A stretch of DNA of 25,726 nt, taken from the IMG/VR virus record IMGVR_UViG_3300030333_007450, positions 1 through 25,726 of that record, one strand, 5' to 3'. The position numbers and the translations under genes were made by a program. Position 1 is the first letter of the stretch; each line of letters starts with the position of its first letter. A model generated the notes under the pieces. That model did no database searches and had not been told where the DNA came from. It saw nothing but the letters and a program-made list of their open reading frames with translations. The stretch comes from a virus. This document shows, in pieces, positions 5,976 through 13,501 of the stretch.

Positions 5976-6900
5976 ATATACATTCAGCCCAAAAATGACT
6001 GAAGAAGAAGCGAATCAGTTGATGGGCACATATGCAGAAGAAAAACACTTCAGCACTGTTATAAACGATGATTGTGATGCTTATAGCGATAAAGGTGAGC
6101 CGCTGTTTTTTTTCCGGAAAAATAAAATACCTTCCAAAATTTGCAAAGATGCGTACATAGGCCTCAAGCCTGCAGCAGTTATTAGTGAGAACAGGGGTAA
6201 CGCGGCAGGACCCCTTTCATATGCTGATGGCGCGACTGGTGTCAACGATGCCGCTAATAATGTTCAATTGAATGATCGCAGGTTCAGAGTGGTCAAGCAA
6301 GACGGAACTTTGTCAAAAGTTTCAAGGGCAAAAAAAGTTCGCTCAGGTATTGCCGGATATTTTGATCGCAATGTGAGGTTTCCATATTGTAGGCAAACAC
6401 AATACACAGAACAACATCTTGAGAAGTTCGCAAAGGGTGTTCCGATGTTGAAATATATCTCAAAAATGTACGAACAAGCTTGTCCAGAAAGATACGCGCA
6501 ACATAAAGAAGTTGTTGACCGCACTAGTAGTGATTTCGTGATTACGGACACAGTGTTCACAACTGTCACCATCAACAAGAATTTTCAGACCGCATATCAC
6601 AAAGATGCAGGCGATCTTGAGTGTGGCCTCGGAAACCTTGCTGTTTTAAGCGCAGGAAGTTATGAGGGTGGTTATACAGTCATGCCGAGGTGGGATGTCG
6701 CTTTTGATTTATCAAGTGGAGATGTTTGCTTTTTTGACGTGCACGAAGTACATGGAAATACAGCAATGACTTCAAAAAGGCCGTTTGAACGCATATCAAT
6801 CGTTTGTTATTACAGGAAACACATGGTTCATTGTGGAACCATCAAAGAAGAGCTTGAAAGGGCGAAAAACAGGAAAGAGGGAGATAAAATAAACGTATGA
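5959..6900 (+). CDS. TET/JBP-family 2-oxoglutarate/Fe(II) DNA dioxygenase
   Basis: Predicted to hydroxylate the 5-methyl group of a pyrimidine in DNA using 2-oxoglutarate, oxygen and Fe(II). From ATG 5959 (GAGG upstream, 17-base overlap with the ParB-like gene) it has 313 residues. The C-terminal half is a double-stranded beta-helix with the TET/JBP signature: TTVTINKNFQTAYHKDAGD with H214-x-D216 as metal ligands, a G-rich turn SAGSYEGGYTVMPRW, FDLSSGDVCFF, then VHEVHGN with the distal His (265), and R278 in RISIVCYYR for 2-oxoglutarate. The N-terminal region has conserved-looking RGNAAGPLS and FPYCRQTQYT segments seen in phage versions. Known phage TET proteins oxidise 5-methylcytosine; JBP acts on thymine. 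Which base is used here cannot be told from sequence. Confidence 0.85.
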   Translation: MSQTPRYTFSPKMTEEEANQLMGTYAEEKHFSTVINDDCDAYSDKGEPLFFFRKNKIPSKICKDAYIGLKPAAVISENRGNAAGPLSYADGATGVNDAANNVQLNDRRFRVVKQDGTLSKVSRAKKVRSGIAGYFDRNVRFPYCRQTQYTEQHLEKFAKGVPMLKYISKMYEQACPERYAQHKEVVDRTSSDFVITDTVFTTVTINKNFQTAYHKDAGDLECGLGNLAVLSAGSYEGGYTVMPRWDVAFDLSSGDVCFFDVHEVHGNTAMTSKRPFERISIVCYYRKHMVHCGTIKEELERAKNRKEGDKINV

Positions 6901-7679
6901 GAATATTGATACCAACATATATGAGAGAAGAATCTCAAATTTCATTGAAAGGGATTAAGCAAGTATATGATGGCGAAGTTTTTTTGTGCACGGACACAAC
7001 GAGATATGATTACCTCAAAGCATTGAACCCTTGGGCTGAAGTTATAGATATTGGAATTACTGACGGAATCGCTGACACGCGACAGAAGCTCGTTGATATC
7101 GCTGACGGTGAAAAAATATTCATCGTTGATGACCAAGTTAAATTTTATGAAAGAACGCCAGCAGGCCGAATCGTCAGCATAAGCCCCAAAGGTTTTAAAA
7201 AAATGATGAACGAAATAGAAGATGCTCTTGACGATTATGCTTGGGTGGGTGTTTCAGACAGGGCAGGTAACAACAGGGTTACAGAAGGCACAGCAGAATT
7301 ACAACGATCATATTCATGTTATGGAATCAACACAAAAACATGGAAAGAGAACGAGATAAACTTCAATGGATTGTATGAAAAAACTGGCGCCAAGTTGTTT
7401 GAAGATTTTTATGCATTACTCAGTATGTTCACCAAAGGAATGAAGAATCTCGTTTTATATAACTATGCTTTTCATCATCCGCACGGGAAAGTCGGCGGTA
7501 ACTCAGAATACAGAACAAATGAAACACAAGCATTTTGTTACACGATGTTGAGAGATGAGTTTCCAGACTTCGTCAAATTGAAATACAAAAAGAACCCAAC
7601 ATGGACGACAGACAGGTCAGATGACAAGCGTTTAGAGTCAATAATTTCATGGAAAAAAGCATACGAAAGCAGTCAATAG
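6897..7679 (+). CDS. GT-A-fold glycosyltransferase-like protein (TET-associated type)
   Basis: The 260-residue protein begins MRILIPTYMREE, a GT-A Rossmann strand, and continues with GIADTRQKLVD (57-67) and IFIVDDQVKFY (74-84), whose D78-D79 sit where GT-A enzymes bind metal and nucleotide sugar (DxD-like). WVGVSDRAGNNR (116-127) and AKLFEDFYALLSM with E169-D170, the usual acceptor/catalytic acid position, follow. This arrangement fits the TET/JBP-associated glycosyltransferases predicted by comparative genomics of phages. The start overlaps the dioxygenase stop by 4 bases (ATGA), so the two are translationally coupled. Likely role: transfer a sugar or similar group to the hydroxymethyl made by the dioxygenase. 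The donor is unknown. Confidence 0.75.
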   Translation: MRILIPTYMREESQISLKGIKQVYDGEVFLCTDTTRYDYLKALNPWAEVIDIGITDGIADTRQKLVDIADGEKIFIVDDQVKFYERTPAGRIVSISPKGFKKMMNEIEDALDDYAWVGVSDRAGNNRVTEGTAELQRSYSCYGINTKTWKENEINFNGLYEKTGAKLFEDFYALLSMFTKGMKNLVLYNYAFHHPHGKVGGNSEYRTNETQAFCYTMLRDEFPDFVKLKYKKNPTWTTDRSDDKRLESIISWKKAYESSQ

Positions 7680-8017
7680 TTCTTGATCTTGATGATACGA
7701 TCTGTTTTCCAGACCATAATCAGAGCGACACCTTTCTGAAATACGGAAGAGCGAAACCGAATAGCGCTGTCATTGAGAAGTTGAGAGAGCTTCATTCAAA
7801 TGGTTGGTACATCATCATAAATTCAGCGAGAAGAATGCTCACACACTCTGGTGATATTTCTAAAATTGAAGCTGACGTTTCACTCACAACGAAAGTTTGG
7901 TTACGAGATAATGGCGTTCCGTATGATGAGTTGATATTCGGCAAACCATATTCAAGCAGTTATTACGTTGACGACAAAGCGATGACAATTGAGGGTTTTA
8001 TAAATTGGCGAACCTAG
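7649..8017 (+). CDS. HAD-superfamily phosphatase, small capless type
   Basis: The 122-residue protein has all HAD motifs: VLDLDDTI (nucleophile D13, acid D15), IIINSAR (S59), a lysine in FGKP (K99) and YYVDDKAM (D108, D109). The segment AKPNSAVIEKLRELHSNGW is typical of the small HAD phosphatases found in capsule and lipooligosaccharide loci, often beside sugar nucleotidyltransferases. It overlaps the glycosyltransferase gene by 31 bases and the nucleotidyltransferase-kinase gene by 13. Its likely role is to remove a phosphate from an intermediate during synthesis of the activated donor. The substrate cannot be read from sequence. Confidence 0.8.
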   Translation: MEKSIRKQSIVLDLDDTICFPDHNQSDTFLKYGRAKPNSAVIEKLRELHSNGWYIIINSARRMLTHSGDISKIEADVSLTTKVWLRDNGVPYDELIFGKPYSSSYYVDDKAMTIEGFINWRT

Positions 8018-9483
8018 TTATACCAGCCGCAGGCTCTGCAACAAGGCTTCAGCCATTGTCAGCTAACACCAGTAAAATAATGGTCAGAGTTAACGGTAAA
8101 CCATGCCTTGATTATATAGTTGAAAGCGCGAAGAAAAGTTCAGAAATAGAAGAGATCGTGGTTGTTGATGGCGCTTTTGATGATATAAGAAGATATTGTT
8201 CAAACAAACACCCTGAAATAAAGTTTGCCAAACAACCTGAGCTAAAAGGACCGAGAGACGCTGTTATGATAGGTTTGAATGCTCTTGAATGTAAGGAAAC
8301 ATCGGTTGTTGTTTGGTTAGGTGATGCGATAATATTACACGATGAATTACCAATAGGAACTGATTTTTTACTCTGTAAAGAAGTTGATGACCATAGCGCT
8401 TGGTGTATGTGGGACGGAAAGAACTATTGGGACAAGCCGAAAGAAAACATAAACAATGCGCACGCACTTGTTGGCCTTTATTCTTTCAAAGATGCAAAAC
8501 TTGCAACGGAATGTTTCAACGAAAGTGATAGTTATGATATTTCAGACGCGCTGAAGCGCTATCAAGAGTTTGGCGCTTTTGAAAAAATATTGACCGAAGA
8601 ATGGTATGACATCGGAGAGCTGCAAACATACTACAAAACTTGTGCGAGTTTGTTGAATCAAAAATCAAGGATTTTCAACAATTTAGTCTATGATCCCACC
8701 ATAGGAACAATCACAAAACTGCCTGACTATCACGATGAGAGCTCAATACAGAAGATTAAAAACGAGAAGAATTGGTATGCCTCACTCAACAACGAACAGA
8801 GTTTTTTTACCCCTAGGATAATGCGTGAAAAAAATGAATTGACGATGTCCTATGAGGCCGGAACATTGCTTTCAGACTTGATGTTGTATGATGATTTACC
8901 GAGTTCTGTTTGGGAGTATATTTTGAACAAAGTGTTTGAGATCAAAAGGAATTATTTTGAAGAAGCGTTGAATCATGAATTCATTGATTTCAGTGAGGAA
9001 TCAAGGAAAATGTGGCTCGGTAAAAGTGAAGAAAGAATAAAACGAACAACCTTTAGCAATGGCGAGAAGTCAAAATTGTTAGAAATAGCACAAACACTCT
9101 GGAAGAAAACAAGGCCTATAAATTGTATGCATGGCGATTTACATTTAGGGAACATACTATATAACCAAACAACTGATCAATTTAAATTCATAGACCCTAG
9201 AGGCCAATATGGTGATCTAGTTGAGACAACTCTCGGAGATAACCTTTACGATTATTGCAAATTATCACACGACTTGATCCATGGTTATAACGCTATGCAA
9301 AATGGTGTTGAGCATAACCGAGTCGTTACTGACGTTTTCGTCAAACTGCTCAAGAAACACGGCCTACCCATCAAAGAGATACATGATGGCGGTTTATTGT
9401 TATTGGCGACCTGTATACCTTTACACTATGAAGACGCTGTGAGGCAAGAACGATTCATGCGATATGTTCAATCAAAATTATAA
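8005..9483 (+). CDS. Bifunctional nucleotidyltransferase / APH-like kinase
   Basis: The 492-residue protein is a fusion. Residues 1-215 are an NTP transferase: VIPAAGSATRL (5-15) with R14, K24 in SKIMVRVNGKP, WLGD (104-107), and WYDIG (200-204) for the second metal. Residues 222-492 are a choline/aminoglycoside-kinase fold: FNNLVYD...ITKLP, an E-x-x-WYASL segment, the catalytic loop MHGDLHLGN (375-383, D378) and FIDPRG (D397 metal ligand). It would phosphorylate a small alcohol or sugar and link it to a nucleotide, as separate LicA and LicC do for choline, or as capsule enzymes do for unusual sugars. The start is TTG at 8005; the next Met would remove the nucleotide loop. The 3' end overlaps the convergent primase-helicase gene by 16 bases. 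Confidence 0.8.
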   Translation: MANLVIPAAGSATRLQPLSANTSKIMVRVNGKPCLDYIVESAKKSSEIEEIVVVDGAFDDIRRYCSNKHPEIKFAKQPELKGPRDAVMIGLNALECKETSVVVWLGDAIILHDELPIGTDFLLCKEVDDHSAWCMWDGKNYWDKPKENINNAHALVGLYSFKDAKLATECFNESDSYDISDALKRYQEFGAFEKILTEEWYDIGELQTYYKTCASLLNQKSRIFNNLVYDPTIGTITKLPDYHDESSIQKIKNEKNWYASLNNEQSFFTPRIMREKNELTMSYEAGTLLSDLMLYDDLPSSVWEYILNKVFEIKRNYFEEALNHEFIDFSEESRKMWLGKSEERIKRTTFSNGEKSKLLEIAQTLWKKTRPINCMHGDLHLGNILYNQTTDQFKFIDPRGQYGDLVETTLGDNLYDYCKLSHDLIHGYNAMQNGVEHNRVVTDVFVKLLKKHGLPIKEIHDGGLLLLATCIPLHYEDAVRQERFMRYVQSKL

Positions 9484-11171
9484 TCATTCCAATCATCGGG
9501 CATGTTTTGTGTTTCATAATTTCTCGTTTTAAGGTTATAAACGAACTTGGCTTCACCGATTTTCCCGTATAAATCCTGTTCTCTGATCTTACGAATGATG
9601 ACCCTAGTTGAGTTTTCATCAAAATCTCGGTGTACGGTCATGATTGCATCAGATTGGTTGTGCCAATGAGCCGCTCCGCTTATATCATATGCGGTTGGCG
9701 GCAAGTAACCGCCACCATCCGTTTTTGGTAGTTTCGTCGGGTGTGCCACAACCCATGTGACTATGTCATGTATTTTTGAGAATCGCTTACATGTGGATAT
9801 AAAATCCCTGATGTGTTCATCTTCTCTCGCTCTACCCTGTCTTTTCGCATCAACTTCGTTATAGGGGTCAATTATCAGACCATCTATTGAGTATTTGAAA
9901 CAAGCGCTTTTCGCAACCGAAAGTATATAGTCAATGTTGGGAACTGATTCACGAGCCTCAATGAAATAGAAATGTTTATGAATCCAACGCATACCTTCGG
10001 CAATTTCTTCTTTCGTCATCCTAGTATCAAGCGTTTGGTCAAAAGGTTTCTTCGTGTACATCTGCAACAATCTCCTGATGTGCATTGATGTTGAATGTTC
10101 AGGGCTGAATACAGCGAACCGCATATTATGATTCAAAGCCAAATTCAGCAAAATTTGATCAAGGAACAGGCTCTTACCATGGTTTGGTATTCCTGTTATC
10201 ACATGAAAAGTTCCTTTCATAACTTTATATATATCGTCAAGGCCTTTCATTCCTATCGTGTATGGCTTCTCATAGTTGCCTTCATATAAATCCTGTATCT
10301 GGTTCCAATAATCGTTCGCTGTATATAGGCCATCAACGGGATAAGGTTCGCAATTCTGTATCATTTCTCTGAGCATCACTGCTCCATGTTTCATGAGAAC
10401 CTCATTCGCATCTTTACAGCCCTCTGGCAATCTAACGTACCAGCACAAATCTTTGCCGAAACGATGTAATAGTTCTTTGTGCAAAGCCCTTCCGCTTTTG
10501 TCATTGTCTGTGAACAGTATTATCTTCTTGGCAACGAGAGGGCAGTTTCTGAGGGGCTCAAACCTCAAGTCATCCTTTTCGCCTTTGTATTCTTTGGGCG
10601 CACCGTTCGGTAATGTCGTTGCATAATTTATACCGACCTCTGCAAGCGATAGAACATCCATTTCACCTTCACAGAATACTACTGTGTCGCTCTTGTATAT
10701 GTTGTCATAATTATAAAGTGTTGGTTTCGTGTTCGGTGACTGCTTGAATGATTTGTCAAGGGTTCTGAATTTTATGTTCGCCAGTTGGCCTTCCTTGTCG
10801 TAGTATGGAAACGCAATCCACTTGCCGTCATTGTAAATTCTAAAAGAATCAACTGTTGTCTTGCTCAAGCCTCTTTCTTTGAGGTATTCATATACGAAGT
10901 CATCGTGTTTCTTTTCTTTCACAACCGGAGGAACATACTCTTTCTTCTTTTCATACCTTCTGTACTTGCCATAAGAAAGCGCCCAAGAACCTTTATACTC
11001 ACAATGGTGACAATACCATACTGCACTATCACTCTTGATCGTGAGTGATAGTGGGTTGTCTCTAGGGTTATGTTTATCTGGTTGGCAAACAGGGCATTTT
11101 ATCTTTTGGTTTCCTGTGTTTGTGTGCTTCGGGTTGATACCTTCCGCACTGAGTTTTTCATATAATTCCAT
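9468..11171 (-). CDS. Primase-helicase, T7 gp4/Twinkle-like
   Basis: This 567-residue replication protein primes and unwinds DNA at the fork. Domain order: zinc ribbon (C26, C29, C54, C57); TOPRIM primase core with VVFCEGEMDVL (E168) and LFTDNDKSG (D222, D224); linker; RecA-like hexameric helicase with Walker A GIPNHGKS (327-334), Walker B GLIIDPYNEV (D435), a VVAHPTK strand (sensor region near 475) and ISGAAHWHNQSDAI. All expected catalytic residues are present and the length is close to T7 gp4, so it looks full-length and active. It follows the winged-helix replication gene by two bases. No DNA polymerase is seen in the window; it must lie outside or be the host's. Confidence 0.92.
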   Translation of the reverse strand: MELYEKLSAEGINPKHTNTGNQKIKCPVCQPDKHNPRDNPLSLTIKSDSAVWYCHHCEYKGSWALSYGKYRRYEKKKEYVPPVVKEKKHDDFVYEYLKERGLSKTTVDSFRIYNDGKWIAFPYYDKEGQLANIKFRTLDKSFKQSPNTKPTLYNYDNIYKSDTVVFCEGEMDVLSLAEVGINYATTLPNGAPKEYKGEKDDLRFEPLRNCPLVAKKIILFTDNDKSGRALHKELLHRFGKDLCWYVRLPEGCKDANEVLMKHGAVMLREMIQNCEPYPVDGLYTANDYWNQIQDLYEGNYEKPYTIGMKGLDDIYKVMKGTFHVITGIPNHGKSLFLDQILLNLALNHNMRFAVFSPEHSTSMHIRRLLQMYTKKPFDQTLDTRMTKEEIAEGMRWIHKHFYFIEARESVPNIDYILSVAKSACFKYSIDGLIIDPYNEVDAKRQGRAREDEHIRDFISTCKRFSKIHDIVTWVVAHPTKLPKTDGGGYLPPTAYDISGAAHWHNQSDAIMTVHRDFDENSTRVIIRKIREQDLYGKIGEAKFVYNLKTRNYETQNMPDDWNDYNFD

Positions 11172-11173
11172 AC

Positions 11174-11815
11174 CTATCCCGCAATGTTGTTCATGTTGTT
11201 TCGCTTGAATTCTTTTCTGCTGACATAACCTTCATCGTCAACCGAGAAATAATCCATCCATCTTTCTTGGTTCAACCAAGTTGTTGGATGTGGAATGAAT
11301 TTTAAATCATTATTACGGCTTTCATATTTAAATCTTTTTGCACCGTATATGACGCGATCATAAAATTTGCAGTCAATCTTGAAGAAACTTTTCTCGGCCG
11401 TCTTTTTTCCCACTTTTTTTGGATATATCTTCCAGAACTCATTGAAACTCTGATTGATATTAGTTTTTGTATAATCTTTTGTATTATCAGGTTCAGACAC
11501 CCCAACCCTCAGGGGCTTCTGGCGGGTAGGGGTGGATTCACCCGACGATAACAACAAAGTGTATCTATTTGAGGTGAAACCACCGTCTTTGGTTTTTCTG
11601 TGCTCAATCTTTAGATACCCCAAACTCTCAAACTCTTTGATTGTTTTCTGTATTCCTTTTGTGTCTTTCAGGCCGATGATCTTAGCAATATGTTTATGAG
11701 AAGGGTAACACTGGTTGTTTTCATCAGCGTAACTACCTAGTAGTAGCAGTATCAGTTTTTTCGTTGGGGTAAGCCCATCAGTTCTCCACGCGGCATTCAT
11801 CATTTCAATTGACAT
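11174..11815 (-). CDS. Winged-helix replication initiator/adaptor-like protein
   Basis: From ATG 11815, with a strong GAGGGG Shine-Dalgarno, the product is 213 residues; a GTG at 11818 and internal ATGs at 11803/11800 are alternatives. Residues 10-95 form a winged-helix domain (LTPTKKLILLLLGSYAD, YPSHKHIAKIIGL, GIQKTIKEFESLGYLKIEHRK, SNRYTLL). A proline- and arginine-rich linker follows. The C-terminal domain has FWKIYPKKVGKKTAEKSFF and IPHPTTWLNQERWMDY, a conserved ending of many phage replication proteins that load or adapt helicase. Immediately downstream is the primase-helicase. The linker DNA carries a GC-rich inverted repeat (11498-11534), which recalls lambda O, whose gene holds the origin in the same relative place. 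Confidence 0.75.
   Translation of the reverse strand: MSIEMMNAAWRTDGLTPTKKLILLLLGSYADENNQCYPSHKHIAKIIGLKDTKGIQKTIKEFESLGYLKIEHRKTKDGGFTSNRYTLLLSSGESTPTRQKPLRVGVSEPDNTKDYTKTNINQSFNEFWKIYPKKVGKKTAEKSFFKIDCKFYDRVIYGAKRFKYESRNNDLKFIPHPTTWLNQERWMDYFSVDDEGYVSRKEFKRNNMNNIAG
11498..11534. repeat. GC-rich inverted repeat inside the replication gene, possible origin
   Basis: Arms 11498-11508 (CACCCCAACCC) and 11524-11534 (GGGTAGGGGTG) pair over 11 bases with one central A-A mismatch and a 15-base loop. The stretch is much richer in G and C than its surroundings and encodes only the interdomain linker. A further GGTG/CACC pair (11532-11543) lies beside it. Possible uses are initiator binding or a primase/replication start; neither is shown. 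Confidence 0.4.
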
Positions 11816-12305
11816 CACTCCCCCTCATACGAGCCCACCATTCAGGCATTTCATTGTGTTTCCAAACTGCGTAGTGCTTTTCATTGACCATATAGTCGCG
11901 ATACGCTTGTGTGTGCGCCTCATTTTTATATACATCTGGCATCGCTTGTGCGAAAGGGGTAAGTTTGCCTTCTGGAATTGATAAACGACCTACAGTTAGC
12001 GGCAACAACAATCTCTCGCAAGCGTGTGTTTTGTTATATCGTTTTGTATATTCATCGCACAGGGTTCTAAAATGTGACAACAACCAACCATAGTTGCTTC
12101 TATTTTCCCTCGCCCAAACTGTGCAAGGATGATTAACATAAGCGCTTTTATAGAGGCCTAGGGTGTCGCAATAATCTTCGCTCATATACCTACGGAGTGC
12201 GGTACATAACATTTGTGCAGACTCAAGCGTCATTTTAACGACGAGTTTATCTGGCAAAGATCGGGCTGACACCCTAGGGCTTTTTGACGTTGCGAATATA
12301 TTCAT
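11805..12305 (-). CDS. Conserved phage protein of unknown function (KLVVKM...NHPCTVWAR)
   Basis: The 166-residue product starts at ATG 12305 in a 4-base ATGA overlap with the protease-like gene. Conserved-looking elements in order: MNIFATSKSPRVSARSLPDK, LVVKMTLESAQML, NHPCTVWARENRSNYGWLLS (58-77), EYTKRYNKTHACE, LTPFAQAMPDVYKN and AYRDYMVNEKHYAVWKHNEMP-WW. I know this pattern from proteins of T4-like and other marine phages, where it is annotated as hypothetical or, doubtfully, as a pyrimidine-dimer glycosylase. Conserved K, H, R, E and D residues make an enzyme likely. It sits in a replication operon, so a nucleotide or DNA metabolism role is plausible but unproven. Confidence 0.65.
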   Translation of the reverse strand: MNIFATSKSPRVSARSLPDKLVVKMTLESAQMLCTALRRYMSEDYCDTLGLYKSAYVNHPCTVWARENRSNYGWLLSHFRTLCDEYTKRYNKTHACERLLLPLTVGRLSIPEGKLTPFAQAMPDVYKNEAHTQAYRDYMVNEKHYAVWKHNEMPEWWARMRGSDVN

Positions 12306-13135
12306 GTTTCTGTGCCTTGTTTTTTATAGTGTTCATCAATCAGTTCTAACGCTACTTCCTTCGCTTGTTTCCATGTTTCGTATGCATGTTCAGAGTCAAA
12401 AGAGACATCGTCGTCGTCTGTTTGTGTCTTATCATAAACATAAATGACTAGTTCTTCTTCATACCAATCATCGTGATAGATTTCTAACCAATCATGTTTC
12501 TCGCACAATTCTTTACATACTTGTTTTGGGTGTTTGCCTTTCTTGCGTTTAGTCATAGGAATACGCTCTGCTGTAAGACGCTCATTGTCGTATTTCTTTT
12601 CGTATTGGCCTAACTGACGTTCAACCTTTTTCATACTGTTATCAATACGCTTTAGATTAGACTGATATTGTTTTTGTTTTTTGAGCAAGTTAGCTTTTCG
12701 TAGTTTCAGTTTTTTATAGTTTTTAGCTACGACATTTATCTGCGTGCCTTTATGCACATTCTTACTACGCATATCATCTATATCAAACCTTGCACCAATG
12801 ATTTCATAATCGCTTACTTCAAGAGGGTCGCTCCTATATTGTTTATGGCCGTAACCATAACTGTGGTATAACTCATGCGCGAACAGATAGCTCAACTTCT
12901 CTAAAGTTATATTTTCGGAAACCGATAAATATACATCCCATTCATCTGCTGTAGTGTAAACCTTACCAACATATGCACGGCCACTATAACCTTCAGCTTT
13001 GTTTGCGATTTGCACCTTCAAGCTATTCCAATGTGGCAACCTACCTTCTCTTATCGCTACCAAGTTATGTATTAGTGTGAACAGAGGCTTTAGTTTTATG
13101 CTGTCAAATTTTGATGTGTTCTTAATTATCTTCAT
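12302..13135 (-). CDS. Metalloprotease-like protein with HExxHxxGxxH motif and coiled coil
   Basis: The 277-residue protein has LSYLFAHELYHSYGYGH at residues 81-97. It gives H87-E88-x2-H91-x2-G94-x2-H97, the extended zinc signature of metzincin-type peptidases (three His ligands, Glu as base). Before it, YVGKVYTTADEWDVYLSVSENI resembles the strand that lines the active site. Residues 140-195 are strongly basic and form a long coiled coil (KKLKLRKANLLKKQKQYQSN...). The C-terminal part is acidic, with a DDDD stretch. It starts one base inside the previous stop (TAATG). There is no signal peptide, so it would act in the host cytoplasm, perhaps on a host or phage protein. A non-catalytic role cannot be excluded. 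Confidence 0.7.
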   Translation of the reverse strand: MKIIKNTSKFDSIKLKPLFTLIHNLVAIREGRLPHWNSLKVQIANKAEGYSGRAYVGKVYTTADEWDVYLSVSENITLEKLSYLFAHELYHSYGYGHKQYRSDPLEVSDYEIIGARFDIDDMRSKNVHKGTQINVVAKNYKKLKLRKANLLKKQKQYQSNLKRIDNSMKKVERQLGQYEKKYDNERLTAERIPMTKRKKGKHPKQVCKELCEKHDWLEIYHDDWYEEELVIYVYDKTQTDDDDVSFDSEHAYETWKQAKEVALELIDEHYKKQGTET

Positions 13136-13389
13136 TACACGAACCTCTCAACAGGCCTGCCTCTTTCGTCAAACTCTGTTTCAGGTGTGGTCTCAACATA
13201 AGAAGCATATTGGCATTCACCACGATGACCTACCCAACCGATATACATACCTTTCTCATCATTCATGAACCAACCGCCTAGACGCTGACTTGAATGTTCT
13301 TCTGAAGGTGTGTGTGGGTAATTTTCAGGTGCGTTTTCCATGAAAAGGCTGAACGCTTCTGTGTAAGTTTTTTCATTGAACTGTTTCAT
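13135..13389 (-). CDS. Small conserved protein with W-M...G...V motif (family copy C)
   Basis: The 84-residue product starts at ATG 13389, with GGAG at good spacing; a TTG at 13407 is the alternative. It reads MKQFNEKTYTEAFSLFMEN, then GGWFMNDEKGMYIGWVGHRGE, which lines up with the YWML...G...A.V segment of the genes at 819-1046 and 1520-1744. The remainder is acidic. It is the first gene of the second leftward block, next to the repeated promoter, so it is probably among the earliest expressed. Function unknown. The likeness to the other two is short and could be convergent. Confidence 0.6.
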   Translation of the reverse strand: MKQFNEKTYTEAFSLFMENAPENYPHTPSEEHSSQRLGGWFMNDEKGMYIGWVGHRGECQYASYVETTPETEFDERGRPVERFV

Positions 13390-13432
13390 TTTTGTCTCCG
13401 TAATCAAAGTTAATATTCATTTCAATATATTC

Positions 13433-13476
13433 ATTATCGTTCATTTTAATAAAAAAGTAAACCCAAAAAGGAATAA
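13433..13476 (-). promoter_or_regulatory. Leftward promoter with 23-bp repeated element, copy 2
   Basis: Positions 13454-13476 repeat 2672-2694 exactly. Leftward, GGG is followed by TTTACT (13462-13457) as -35 and, after 18 bases, GATAAT (13438-13433) as -10, a better match than copy 1. It precedes the start at 13389 by about 44 bases. Beyond the -35 lies GGAATAATATTTA on the top strand, similar to GGAATATTTA at the other two leftward promoters. Confidence 0.65.
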
Positions 13477-13501
13477 TATTTATCAGTTTATTATAAAAAC
13501 C

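Noticed and set aside
11498-11535. G-quadruplex on the top strand
   Set aside because: Only three runs of three or more G occur close together; a fourth is missing.
2672-13476. CRISPR or attachment-site repeat from the 23-bp identity
   Set aside because: There are only two copies, 10.8 kb apart, at equivalent promoter positions; no spacers and no integrase are present.
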